Shown: positions 46,260 through 56,345, numbered from the stretch's first letter. The stretch: DNA of 64,000 nt from Pocillopora verrucosa (GCF_036669915.1 NC_089317.1:5044743-5108742); one strand, 5' to 3'. Notes: generated by a model not told the origin, from the letters alone. Made by a program: numbers and translations.

Positions 46260-48405
46260 AGAATTTCATAATAAGGCGACTTTTGCGAAGATTCTTATTT
46301 GTCAATTTATGGTTTCTGTCAGTCAACTGACCAGCAAGATATTCAATCAGTCTGTAAGGTAGTCAGTTACTCTGTCAGTTAGTCAATCAGTCAGTCATTC
46401 TACACGCGTTTCCCATGCACGCGTCATAGCAGTGTTTATTACGCATAAGGATTTTACTTCACTGTAACTGCAGCTTGCATCTGTAATGAAAGCATTCGCA
46501 AATAACATATTGAATATCACTTCGTTATCCTGCAAAATTTTGGTAAAAGTTTCATGTGCATCAATATGATCCACTCAAAGAGCGAATTAATATTGATTCT
46601 TGAAGCTTTTGTGAAGCGTTTCGTAATTCATGGCCATAACTTTTAACAAGAACTTGCCAACACGAAAACGTGTATTTATGTTGATTTGTTTGAGCCGATA
46701 ACACACATAATCAAAGGATAATTGCCGCTAATTTAATTTGCCTTCTAATTTTGGCGCTTTGGATCGTTTTCAGCCGAATACTGATTTCGAAACTTTGTTC
46801 TCCCATGATCTGGCTTAAAATGTCTACACTCGTTTGCAAAAACGTCGACACCTAAATAGCGTGATCCATAAACAATCAGACACATGGGCTTCATGAGAAA
46901 TACTCGCACAGTTACATAACAATTAAGCAGTTCTTTTTACATTATTCATGAAAATCTTTGTTTACAATAATTCTTTTCTTTACCACTTGCAACCACTTGT
47001 GGTTCTTTAACCAAAGAGTTTTGGGGCAAAATCAGTACAGGGTTATCGAGAAATAATTATCAAGCCTTTCTTAATTTGCATTTTAATGTACCAGTCAGCG
47101 GTATTCCCGCCCAAAACAATATTGAATTTGAACTAATCTGTCGAGGTAGATCCTCTTCGGGTATCAATGTTGTCATCGATATTTCTAGTTTACTTTAGGC
47201 TTCTCATTTAAGAACAATTATTATTTTTAACATATCCCGTAAAGTATAAAAATTTTCCCTTTCATTTTTCACCGACTTCTCTTCTACATGTTTGAGAGCA
47301 AATTTTCCAACATTAGAGAAATCTCATTCCACTTTTTTTTTTCTAGTAATTCAAGTGCACCTTATTGTCATTCTTTTCAACAAGTATGTTCCTGCAGCGA
47401 AGACGTCGAGACGAATTTGTCGAAATTAACATAAATATTCAAAATGAAAAAAATAAAAATAAAACTTGGCGAATCGGGAAGTTTTGGTTGAGTTTTTTGA
47501 TTTAGTGGCAGTTTGATTTGGCACATGCTTTGGTTTTTCTTTTTGCAACCAAACAATAATGAACAAATATTCCTTAGCATAAACAATTTGGACGTTTCTG
47601 GGATAATGGCTTGAGTAAAACTACCTCCAACCAAAAATTTTGTACAAACTGGCTGATGCAACAATAGTTCTGTTGTAAATTAGCTCGAAGATTTTTATTC
47701 TAATTTTCCTTAAGCCTTTTGGTTAAGGAAAATATACTAGCTTTCTTTTCTCTGTTTTTTTAGCTCAAGCGAAGTTTCACGGGAAAATCAAAATAGCTAC
47801 GGTTCAAATTATCATGTTCCCTACCTTACTTGGACTTGTTTCGCGGCTCCTGTTCGCAGAAAAATAAATCTAAAAGGCAACAAAAACTAAAACATCAAAT
47901 TAAGTTCGTAATATCTTCAAAAAATTAGCACAAATAGGGATCTGTTCCAAGAAGATGCTGCGCGTTTAAATGACTGTCATGAACAACTACTGTTATATTC
48001 AACCTACCATCACTGCTGAGACATATTTAACCTGTTTTTCAGGAACAGATTTTAACGGCAATCCCACTGATCTAACTCAAGGAGTTTTAGACTTTGGTGT
48101 GACATACTGCGAGCGAGACATGTTCAGTGAGGGAAAACTTGATCGAGATTGCATTTAGCAATCAACAAAGGACCCGTTGAAACAGAATTTTAGGACTCAA
48201 CCTCCTTTAGGTATATCATGATACCCGCGAGAATCGACAAAATTTATAGTTTCGAAAATTTGCTTTGCATATTTGGAATTCAAGGGCCTTGGATATTTAA
48301 AAGTTGCAAAATCAAGTGTATATTATCATGACAGGTATATAATTTTTACTGCTAAGATTGGGATTTATTCTAATCTTTGAGTTTGGCTTACTATTTTGAC
48401 TGCTC
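46260..48405. other. No gene seen
   Basis: 46260-47260 is shared with the right copy (62298-64000). It contains a run of imperfect GTCAGTCA-type repeats at about 46315-46400. 47260-48405 is unique in this window. Short ORFs here (for example 47970-48158) show no motif. Confidence 0.5.
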
Positions 48406-48531
48406 TTGTGGCCAAATTGTTCCAAATCATCTGCTGTGTTTATTCTAGCCTTTTCTTCACGTTAGGACATTTTTTTTCGGGCAGAGCTCACGTAAAGGGA
48501 CGTTTTTCTTCGAAACATGCATCGATATAAA
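48406..48531 (+). repeat. Left terminal direct repeat of the YR element
   Basis: 126 bases from TTGTGGCCAAATTG to GCATCGATATAAA, matching 53527-53651 with about six differences, mostly substitutions. The right copy is directly followed by the Penelope-like element. Confidence 0.8.
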
Positions 48532-48534
48532 GAC

Positions 48535-48560
48535 AAACATTATGTCTAGACATAATGTTT
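48535..48560. repeat. Perfect 26-bp palindrome beside the left terminal repeat
   Basis: 13-base arms centred on TCTAGA (AAACATTATGTCT and its complement). It starts four bases inside the terminal repeat and is not present next to the right repeat. Confidence 0.85.
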
Positions 48561-48600
48561 TTATGTCGGGGCATGTTTCTATGATAACCCGTTGGGAGGT

Positions 48601-48698
48601 TTGTACCAGGTACGAACAGTAACCAATCAGTATTAAGGGCGGAGTTTGCTTGTACCAGGTACGAACAGTAACCAATCGGTAGTAAGGGCGGAGTTTGC
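48601..48698 (+). promoter_or_regulatory. Two tandem 49-bp promoter-like repeats
   Basis: Two adjacent 49-base units differ at two positions. Each holds an AACCAAT (CCAAT-box) and a GGGCGG (GC-box) element, plus the palindromic GTACCAGGTAC. They lie about 210 bases upstream of the hydrolase ATG. A promoter role is inference from the boxes and position. Confidence 0.55.
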
Positions 48699-48908
48699 TA
48701 TGTTAAAACCAGGAGAAATTCCTTGATTCGCCCTTCTATCCCTCGCCATTCGAACGTCAAGTGCTCAAGAAATCTTTTCCCTCTCTTCGATAACACAGTC
48801 CAAAGTTTCAGGCAAGTTGAAAATTTCTGTATTCTCTATCTTGCTATTATTTTGTTGGTGTCCAATTTAATTGAATATTTCAAACCTCGCATTTAACATA
48901 TCCTGTGC

Positions 48909-49487
48909 ATGGCACCAACACGTCTACTTATCCTCGGTCACTCCTTTATCCATCGTTTGTTTCGTTTTCTTGTTGCTCATTTCGGTCGCGATTTCCTGGA
49001 GAATTTTAACTTGGGCGACGACCTTATTTTCAAATGGCATGGGATAGGGGGAAGGACAGTAGCAAAAACTAGGCAACGTGACCTCGGAGTCGTAAGATCA
49101 TTTGCTCCCGATATTGTCATTTTGCAGCTTGGCACGAACGACCTAACGGCGTTATCTGCCGTAGAAACGGGGTCCGCTATAGAGGATCTCGTTCGTTTGT
49201 TATACGATTCTTACAGCGTTAACAGAATTTGTGTTTGCCAAACCATTTATCGCGAGAACGCGCCTCTGTTTAATAACAAAGCAAACACTTTATCCAAATA
49301 CCTTAGAGTGGTTTTGGAACCTATTCCATATGCTTGTTACTGGAAACACAGGGGTTTTTGGAACAGCAAATCTCGTTTCCTTCACCGTGATGGTGTCCAC
49401 CTTAATAATTTAGGTCATTTTAAACTCTACTGCAGTTTGAGGGGAGCCATTTTAGGATGCTGGAGAGCTTTATCGGAAGCTTCGTGA
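48909..49487 (+). CDS. SGNH/GDSL-type hydrolase encoded by the retroelement
   Basis: An intact 192-codon ORF. The SGNH signature is complete: ILGHSF with the nucleophile S12, GIGG around G47-G48, GTND with N77 and DGVH with D161 and H164. These give the Ser-Asp-His triad and the oxyanion-hole Gly and Asn. Family members are esterases or acyl hydrolases; the substrate here is unknown. There is no signal peptide, so a cytoplasmic or particle-associated role is likely. SGNH domains recur in retroelements (CR1-type LINEs and Ngaro-type YR elements), where membrane interaction has been suggested. It precedes the gag-like ORF by about 750 bases. It is the only fully intact ORF of the element. Confidence 0.85.
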   Translation: MAPTRLLILGHSFIHRLFRFLVAHFGRDFLENFNLGDDLIFKWHGIGGRTVAKTRQRDLGVVRSFAPDIVILQLGTNDLTALSAVETGSAIEDLVRLLYDSYSVNRICVCQTIYRENAPLFNNKANTLSKYLRVVLEPIPYACYWKHRGFWNSKSRFLHRDGVHLNNLGHFKLYCSLRGAILGCWRALSEAS

Positions 49488-50236
49488 TCTGCCAGTTATT
49501 GTGTAAGCTTCTACTGCAGGACAATGCATTTTTTAAATGTTTTATCGGCGGTTTCTTACCCCGCATTTTATTTGAGAAGCAGCGTATTTCTTTCGATGTT
49601 TATTGCCAGTTCACATTTTTTGTTTTGAACCAGGCCTATGTCATATATGTTTTTGCCTTGCCTCTTATGTTATTTTTGGGAAGTTTTTCCTCTTGGCAGG
49701 CTTGTTTTTGTTGGTCCAGTGGACCACATATGTTATTTACGATCTTGGTATCGTTTTGGCCTTGGTATTTCTTTTACGCTGTGCTTTCACTTTACCATTT
49801 GAGTGTACAACCCTTTCTGACCATCCCCTAATTTAGGGGAAAGTGTCCAATGCACTCGGTACTGTGATAAAGCGTTAGCTTATTGTTCTGTATTGTGCAG
49901 TTTCAGCACACTTGTTTGTTGAACTTGGCGTTTTTTGTGGCTACCTGCTCTCTCACTTTTTTGATTTGCTATGATCTTTTTACTTCACGTATGTACAACA
50001 TCCATACTTGTAATGGTTTACAACTGATACCTTTGCTGTATTTCCATATCTTATATTCGCGTCTTAAGCGTGGCCCCTCTCAGGCTATCGGTTTTTCACC
50101 AGACAACAATAGACAATAGAGTTGTCAGCACTGTCTGTAGCTATGTGCTTTATTAATTTTTGCCATAACACGGTAGATTTCGAGATTTTTTCTTATTGTC
50201 TTATGCTCCCATTTTTGTACATTCCCTTTGTAAGTT
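49488..50236. other. T-rich spacer inside the YR element
   Basis: Between the hydrolase stop and the gag-like start. ORFs here (such as 49457-49831) are hydrophobic because the DNA is T-rich, and they show no motif. A promoter or translation-restart function is possible but not visible. Confidence 0.5.
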
Positions 50237-51306
50237 ATGCCTCCTAGAAAACGTTCTGCCGTTGTGAATGACCGTCCTAAACGGGCCAAACGAACAAAGA
50301 AAACCAGCCCATCCGAGATAAGTGAAGTAACACCTCCACTTCCAGCTATGAGTTCCACAGCTAGCCATTCCCAGAATGTCAAGAACAGCTCCTTGGATGT
50401 CGGCGCTCTATCAAGCACCATTTCTGCCGCCGTTTCCGAAGCCCTTCAGGCTGCATTTCCTGGGGATAACATAGCTGCCATTTTAATAATTTAGGTCATT
50501 TTAAACTCTACCGCAGTTTGAGGGGAGGTGTTCCTGCTAAAGCGGGTTTGGGTGAACCACAACCCCAGCAGATTTTTACTAGTATTGCGGTGGGTCTTCC
50601 CGCCCGGGTTAGTGCTAAACTTAAAGCCAAAATATGGGCAAACGAATATGTAGACTTTGGGGCATTGCTTTTTTCCTCCCCTCAAAATGAAGGCAAATAT
50701 TCGTTATCTATGATGCCTTCTGCTGGGCTGCAACGCTCGCCACAGTTCACGCTCGAGCCCTCACAATCCAACAAAAGGATTACTTCGATACATCAATGGG
50801 CTTCGGCATTTAATATTTTTGTCTCAGTCTATGCGGAGCGCTTCTCTAGCGAAACTCCAAGTTTAATGAAATATTGCGAAGTTGTACGAGATTTGGCTTA
50901 TAAATCAGGCGATTGGTTTGGGTATGACGAACAATTTCGCTATATCAGACAATCGAACCCAGCACTTTACCCATGGGACCAAATACACTGGGAATTATGG
51001 CTAAGAGCTGCCAACAGTTTTCGTAGGCCACAGTCGTTCACAAACAAATTTCAGACTCAAACTCGTCAACGCTTTCGATCTCCCCCTTTTCCAAAGGGAA
51101 CTTGCTGGGTCTTTCAAGCCGGGAAGCATTGCTCTGGCTGCCAATATGACCACTCCTGCTTTAAATGTGGAGCAAAACACCCAGGCAGTCAATGTGTCAT
51201 TCAAGCAATCACACCCCATTTCGGAGGTAAGCTTAAAGGAGGCCCGACTCAAGCACTGGGTTCTACACAGTCCCCCGGTTACCCCGGTGAAAGTGGATCG
51301 TCTTAA
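50237..51306 (+). pseudogene. Gag-like nucleocapsid ORF of the YR element, disrupted
   Basis: The first part (50237-50494) has a very basic start (MPPRKRSAVV, RPKRAKRTKK) followed by a Ser/Thr-rich linker. The second part (50518-51306) is in another frame: GLGEPQPQQIFTSIAVGLPA, then a helical region, then a Cys/His-rich end with CWVFQAGKHCSGCQYDHSC and FKCGAKHPGSQC that looks like the zinc-binding knuckle of DIRS/Ngaro gag proteins. A 45-base piece copied from the hydrolase 3' end (49402-49448) sits between the two parts and breaks the frame. The role would be binding and packaging element RNA. Confidence 0.6.
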
Positions 51307-52290
51307 ATTTTTTCTGCACGGCTATGACTCTGCGTTAGCTTCTTATCTTATTGACGGTTTTCGTTTTGGTTTTCGAGTTCATTTTGTTGGTGAACGGCTG
51401 TCTTACGAATCTCCTAATCTTAAAAGCGCTATAGATCAACCTGATTTAGTTAAAGCCAAGTTAAGTAGGGAATGCGCGGCTGGTCGAGTCGCGCCTCCAT
51501 GCGACCGGAGCCTAAAATTATTCCTGCAAACTTCAAAACTGAATCCAGACCTACTGTTTTCTCGGGGGCGAGAGGAACGCCAATATATTCGCACAAAGAA
51601 ACAAAATTCGACAAGTCGCGTGTGCATTGGTCTTTGGTCGGCGCAATGAAGAGAAAATCGTCTAAAATGTGCAAAACGGACTGAGCTCCGAGATGGTGGA
51701 TAGAAATCCACTCAAGTGCCGTCGATACAGCTTCAAATATAGCACAGCTCGAACTCAATCCCATCGGCAAAGTCCTATCTAAATAATACAAGTTTTCCCA
51801 CTTCAAACCTAACAGGGAATAATCAGCAGGGTGAATAGGAATTATGCGAAATGCAGACTTAACATCTGTTTTGGCCATGAAACAACCCCGCCCTAATCGC
51901 TTAATCGACTTGGATGCATCACCGACAGACGCATATTTCACTGTGGAGTAAATGTCAGGAATGAAGTCGTTGACCGAAGCACCCTCGGGGTAATATAAGT
52001 GGTGAATGAGACGACATTCGGACGGATCTTTTTTTGGGTACAATGCCTAAAGGGGATGTACGAAAATTAGGAAAGGGCGGGGTTGTAAAAGGACCAACAA
52101 TTCTCCCAGCCGCGCATTCCCTACTTAACTTGGCTTTAACTAAATCAGGTTGATCTATAGCGCTTTTAAGATTAGGAGATTCGTAATGAACTCGAAAACC
52201 AAAACGAAAACCGTCAATAAGATAAGAAGCTAACGCAGAGTCATAGCCGTGCAGAAAAAATTTAAGACGATCCACTTTTACCGGGGTAAC
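51278..52290. repeat. Inverted repeat bracketing the reversed RT block
   Basis: The plus-strand segment 51278-51483 recurs in inverted orientation at 52106-52290. The right arm lacks 21 bases (7 codons, FVGERLS). The DNA from 51484 to 52290 is therefore a reversed piece, and the arms are two copies of the segment just upstream of the RT. Confidence 0.85.
51450..52290 (-). pseudogene. Reverse transcriptase of the YR element, in reversed orientation
   Basis: Minus strand. An N-terminal piece (VKVDRLKFFLHGYDSALASY to SRECAAGRIVGPF, down to about 52045) is in one frame and the RT core (51450-52043) in another. The core shows the fingers (KKDPSECRLIHHL), motif A TDVKSAFRIIPIHP, motif B LPMGLSSSCAIFE and motif C HILDDFLFIAP, followed by the thumb-side GVPLAPEKT. 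This fits DIRS/Ngaro RTs that use LDD at the active site. The catalytic aspartates are present, but the ORF is frameshifted. It points opposite to the gag and recombinase, and it stops at the inversion junction where RNase H should follow. Confidence 0.75.
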
Positions 52291-53013
52291 TCCTACCTTT
52301 CGGCTATTTCTTATGTACACAAATTAAAGGGCTTACGTGACCCCACCAAATCTTTCTTAATTCAGAAGTTGTTGACGGCATTAAGTCGGCAACGAGCTGC
52401 AGACGTTCGTCTTCCCGTGACGAAGCCTGTGTTACATCAACTTGTTCGGTCTCTGGATTTCACCAACTCTTGGGCATGGTAACGTTCTCTTTTTGGGACA
52501 ATACTTTTAGTCGCTTTCTATGGTCTATTTCGCATTGGCGAACTTGTCGTCAAGAGCACGCATTTGGGCTCATCAGTTGTTCAATATCACAGCTTGACCT
52601 TTTTGACTTGTAACGGCCTGCCCCATATTGCGAAAATTAGCATTTCCGAATACAAACACAACCCTTCCAAAAGGCCATTTCACATTTTGCTTGCTCGAGA
52701 AGACGTTCCTTCTCTCTGCCCAGTTACTGCTCTCTTGCAGTATACTAGGCTTCGCGGCGATCGGTCGGGTCCACTTTTCTGTAACGCTGATTTTTCGCCT
52801 GTGTCTTTACATCAATTCAACACAGAACTTCAGAGGTGTTTAACGTACTGTGGTCTCGATCTTAGCCGCTATAAAAGCCATACTTTTCGCATTGGTGGCG
52901 CTTGTCATGCTGCCGACAATGGTTTTTCTGATGCCCAAATTCGTGCGCTTGGCCGCTGGAAATCGGATGCATTTAAAGTTTATTTACGTTCCGAAATTCT
53001 TACTACTAATTGA
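52291..53013 (+). pseudogene. Tyrosine recombinase of the YR element, one in-frame stop
   Basis: A single frame runs from the inversion junction (YLSAISYVHKLKGL) to 53013, broken only by TAA at 52480-52482. The catalytic set is present: Arg in LFRIGEL (52531), His and Arg of HTFRIGG (52879, 52888), GRW just after, and the nucleophile Tyr in VYLRSE (52981). These enzymes integrate the circular cDNA of YR retroelements without target duplication. The N-terminal core-binding domain is cut at the junction. About 240 residues remain. Confidence 0.75.
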
Positions 53014-53526
53014 TAGACCATTACAGTCTTGGGCGCCACTTCGTTCAGTCAAGGGCTGCGAAGTTGTTGTCATGCCGGTTTTTCGAGTGGCTGCTTTTTT
53101 GCAGGCTTTCTGCCGTTACATTAAATGTTTTAGTGTTTTTTGCCCACTTCTTCTTTATAACTTCAGGTCATTCATGTTACTTATCTCGATGAGTTGAATG
53201 CTTTCCAGGGGGTTCAGACAAGTGGCTGCCGTTTTTGGATTGCATTCTCTCTTTGATTTTAGTCACATGGGACTGTTCAGACATGGGCTGCAGTCTTCAT
53301 GGATTTTTGTGTAGAGTTGCTTTCCCTCCATTACGTGAGCCTTGCATTTTTATTCTTTCTTTCATTTGTATTTGTCGTGTCTGTTCGTTTTTGTGGGGCT
53401 TCAGCCACAGTTTGTGGCTTGTGGCGTTTTTTGTCGCCCCACGTTGACATTATCGGTTGATAAGTTCAGATATTCCGCTCTTTGTTATCACTTAGTTATA
53501 ATTGATTTAATTAAAACTGCCACAGT
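53014..53526. other. 3' non-coding part of the YR element
   Basis: T-rich sequence between the recombinase stop and the right terminal repeat. GCCACAGTTTGTGGC occurs at about 53402 and again at 53519. These could be short internal repeats of the split-repeat type, but they are too short to be sure. Confidence 0.4.
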
Positions 53527-53651
53527 TTGTGGCCAAATTGTTCCAAATCATCTGTTGTGTTTATTCTAGCATTTTCTTCACGTTGGGACATCTTTTTCGG
53601 GCAGAGCTCACGTAAAGGGACGTTTTTCTTCGAAACATGCATCGATATAAA
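53527..53651 (+). repeat. Right terminal direct repeat of the YR element
   Basis: Matches 48406-48531. Its end (ATCGATATAAA) directly abuts the Penelope-like element. Confidence 0.8.
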
Positions 53652-53755
53652 ATATATTAAAGTTCACACGGCAACCATGTGGACAATCAAACATGGTTTG
53701 ATGCTACTCTGGTTTGCAGATTTAATGAATGTAACCCAAGAAGTTACAATTCATA

Positions 53756-53796
53756 GACCCAACGTTTCGACACTCCTGTCTAGTGCCTTCATCAGG
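53756..53796 (-). ncRNA. Hammerhead-ribozyme-like core in the Penelope-like end
   Basis: The minus strand reads CTGATGA, a stem GGCAC...GTGTC, then GAAAC, a short GTTGG loop and a GTC cleavage-type triplet. This matches the conserved core of minimal hammerheads known from Penelope-like elements. A convincing stem I is not seen, so activity is doubtful. In the inverted copy (56199-56238, plus strand) the core is CTGGTGA, a change at an essential position. Confidence 0.5.
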
Positions 53797-53963
53797 GGTG
53801 ATCCTAACGCTGCAACAAGAGGTCCTCTTACATGATCACTAATTAGCTGCCTTTTTTCTGACGAGGTGTAAATAGGCGTCAGGAAGCAAGCCGCCATCGT
53901 CACGATTTTAAGGAGCGTGGGCGGAGTTGACATGCCAAGCCTCCAAACAAAGGCTCTGGTAGT

Positions 53964-55768
53964 CACAGTATGAAATTATAAATTTACGAATCCGTAAAGA
54001 TGCCGTCAAGTAAGTGTAAGATCCTCTATACGCGTCTTATAGAACTTCTTTACACTCTCGTAAAGAATGTCTTAACGCTTTGAAAACGATAGTACGTAAA
54101 GATCACGGAGAGACTAAAAACGTTATCTTTACGTGCCTTGTAAAATTCGTATAAAGAATATTTACTATATTTTACAGCGACTGTAAAGCGATCAGAAGGC
54201 GATCTTTACGCGTTATTAAACTATCGTAAATGGACAATATTTACATGCCCATTTGCCATTTTGCAGTCGCCTGAATTTTTTGGCAACATTCCCTTTTGCT
54301 AATCAGACTATAACAAATGTGAGCTAGTGACAACATCAACGTAATGCGCTATCCTAGTGCGTATTTCCAAAAGTCGTATCGAGAACGTTTGCGACATTTT
54401 ACGCTTCTGTAAAACGATGCCGCACATGCCTTTCAAGGACTGACCCATATATAACAACACGTGTTTTATACATTGCAATTTATTTTATTGTCATAACTCT
54501 TTAACTTGATTTTGTAATATTCACAGTAACGTAGCTAAAGGTTTATATGCACGGGATAAGAACTGAAAAATACAAATATCATAAATATAAATACTTTTAC
54601 ATAGATATACAAAATGTCTCATTGTTTTCGCACAGTTTATAGGCACATGGACCTTTGAGTTACCTTTCTTTGATTCCGTTTTGATTGGTTTTCTTTCAAA
54701 CAATCATCCATTAGCACAGTATAACTGTCGCTCACGCTGATGTGGTCGGAAATCCTTGACATTTTGAAAGGAAAAGAGTCCACAGATCACTTCACACGCC
54801 AAAAGTAAAGCCAGGAGTAAAGGTCGGAAATTCTTGACAATTTGACTTCCGCTCAGGTTGTCGAAACGTCAGTCACCAGAACCGACAACAGTCCTTCTCA
54901 GGACTACACTCACCCGGACGATCAAACTACACTATTACATGTTAACCTCGGGTTCAAACCATTTACTGTACTAAATCACCTGTTATACTCTCCCGCCGAT
55001 CTGCGGCAGCCTCGTTTCTACGTATTTTCGTCCCCAGGGACTCTTCATCAAACGTCCCGAGGACTAAAACCATTGACAGTCGGATGTTAAAGTTCGACAA
55101 TCTTATTATTACAAACATTAGAGCATCACGCTTCCACACGTCATTGCAAGGTCCATTTGCTGGAAAAAAAAACATTATTGTCTCATCACGACAACTTCCT
55201 GATCATGAGTTTGAACGCGCGTTAAAAAAAGGGTAGTTTAAACATATTTATGCGAACAGAAAGTTTAGAACCGGTGTAAAAGACAGAATACAGATGCGGA
55301 GAAAGAATTAAAGCACGTAAAGATTGATTATGCGAAGGAAAAGTTAAGGGTCGTTGAGGATTCGTAAAGAGAATTAATGGCGCGTAAAGATTGATTGTGT
55401 GGAAAGAATGCTAAAGAATTTTAAAGGTTCGTAAAGAACAGTGAGTAAAGATGCGTAAAGAATATTAAAGACGAGTAAAGAGTTAAAAGCGAAACTGGTC
55501 AAAATACCTCGATAATTCTACTGAAGATGGATGAGCCATAATTATTTCACTTCTTTGAGTATTTCTCCAAATTGAAAGTGGTTAATTATATCCATCTTGA
55601 TCCTTATCCTTTACGAACATTTAATATCCTTTACGCAATCTTTACGCTTCCTTTGCAATTACGCATCTTTACGAAACGCGGAACTTGTCCGTAAAGAAGA
55701 GGCTTTATATTTACGTTTCTTTACGTAGGCCGAGTTAAAAATGCGTAAATTTGCGATTTCATACTGTG
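53964..55768. mobile_element. 1.8-kb inverted-repeat DNA transposon nested in the Penelope-like element
   Basis: The left end is CACAGTATGAAATTATAAAT and the right end is its near-complement (ATTTGCGATTTCATACTGTG). Many subterminal CGTAAAGA/TCTTTACG repeats lie near both ends. Flanks GGTAGT and GGTAAC suggest a 4-6 base target duplication. Removing the element rejoins the endonuclease frame. No transposase is seen, so it is non-autonomous and its superfamily is not assigned. Confidence 0.75.
54835..54950 (+). repeat. Possible second Penelope-like end inside the nested element
   Basis: The stretch around GTTGTCGAAACGTCAGTCAC and TCCTTCTCAGGACTACACTC resembles, from memory, a common cnidarian repeat of Penelope-like type. 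There is no coding evidence. Confidence 0.25.
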
Positions 55769-56345
55769 GGTAACGCCAATTAGTGGTGATAATTGTAGAA
55801 TTATCCCAGTCAATTGTATGGTTAGTTGGGCATGTGTGCTCCGATAAAGCTGAATTTTCCTTTTTGTAAAAGAAAACCGCTTGTTGATGCTCTTTCAAAC
55901 GTGTACCAAACTAACGTTTGGGCTGTTTGATGTACTCGTTGTCACAGTCATTGCTGGGAATGGAATAAATGGCGTCGGTTCGTTGTTCTTTCGTGATAGG
56001 TTCCTTAAGTTTGGCGAAAATATGCCCTAAAGTCTGAAAAGGTTTTTGAGCAACTTTAACTTCAACTCCGCCCACGCTTCTTTAAATCGTGTCGAAGGCG
56101 GCTTGCTTCCTGACGACTGTTTACACCTCGTCAGAAAAAAAAGGCAGCTAATTTGAGATCATATAAAAGGACCTCTTGTTGCAGCGTTTAGTTCACCCCT
56201 GGTGAACGCACCAGACAGGAGTGTCGAAACGTTGGGTCTATGAATTGTAACTTCTTGGGTTACATTCATTAAATCTGTAAACCAGAGTAGCATCAAACCA
56301 TGTCTGATTGTCCAGCTGGTTGCCGTGTGAACTTCAATATATTTT

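Larger units (their letters stand above)
41501..47260 (+). repeat. Fibrinogen-gene segmental duplication, left copy
   Basis: It aligns with about 59013-64000 through the exons, introns, 3' end, minus-strand ORF pair and distal spacer. Large differences are extra sequence here at about 42680-43075, 43705-44530 and 44610-44850, and an extra block of about 715 bp in the right copy (62775-63495). Confidence 0.85.
48406..53651 (+). mobile_element. Tyrosine-recombinase retrotransposon (Ngaro/DIRS type) carrying an SGNH hydrolase
   Basis: About 5.2 kb bounded by 126-bp direct repeats. Order on the plus strand is promoter-like tandem repeat, SGNH hydrolase, gag-like ORF, reverse transcriptase block (inverted), tyrosine recombinase. 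An RT together with a tyrosine recombinase, rather than a DDE integrase, defines the YR retroelements. A hydrolase-like ORF is known from Ngaro-type members. The RNase H region is not seen and was probably lost at the inversion. This copy is dead, although the hydrolase ORF is intact. Confidence 0.75.
53908..56045 (-). pseudogene. GIY-YIG endonuclease tail of the Penelope-like element, split by an insertion
   Basis: Reading the minus strand from 56045: TLGHIFAKLKEPITKEQ, YSIPSNDCDNEYI, a stop, then FGTRLKEHQQAVFF, SALSEHTCPTNHTIDWDN and TTNWRY. The frame then resumes beyond the nested element at 53963 with YQSLCLEAWHVNSAHAP and a stop at 53908-53910. The pattern CGDCDxxYIGETGR-x-LKxRLxEH followed by SALSEH is typical of the C-terminal endonuclease of Penelope-like elements. 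Here the catalytic GIY/YIG segment is degraded (DNEYIKQPKR). It would nick target DNA for insertion in an intact element. Confidence 0.7.
53652..56345 (-). mobile_element. Penelope-like element remnant with inverted end copies
   Basis: Minus-strand element. The right part encodes a GIY-YIG endonuclease tail, and the left part carries its 3' non-coding end (53652-53930). An inverted copy of that same end lies at 56063-56345. Penelope-like elements often carry such pLTR copies in direct or inverted orientation. The RT part is missing. A DNA transposon of 1.8 kb sits inside the endonuclease frame. Confidence 0.7.

Noticed and set aside
47970-48158. 62-codon ORF near the left end of the YR element
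   Set aside because: Short, unsupported by any duplicate or motif.
49457-49831. Hydrophobic 124-codon ORF after the hydrolase
   Set aside because: The hydrophobicity follows from T-rich DNA; it overlaps the hydrolase end and has no homologous motif.
52249-52290. Upstream extension of the recombinase ORF
   Set aside because: These codons come from the reversed RT block, read antisense across the inversion junction.
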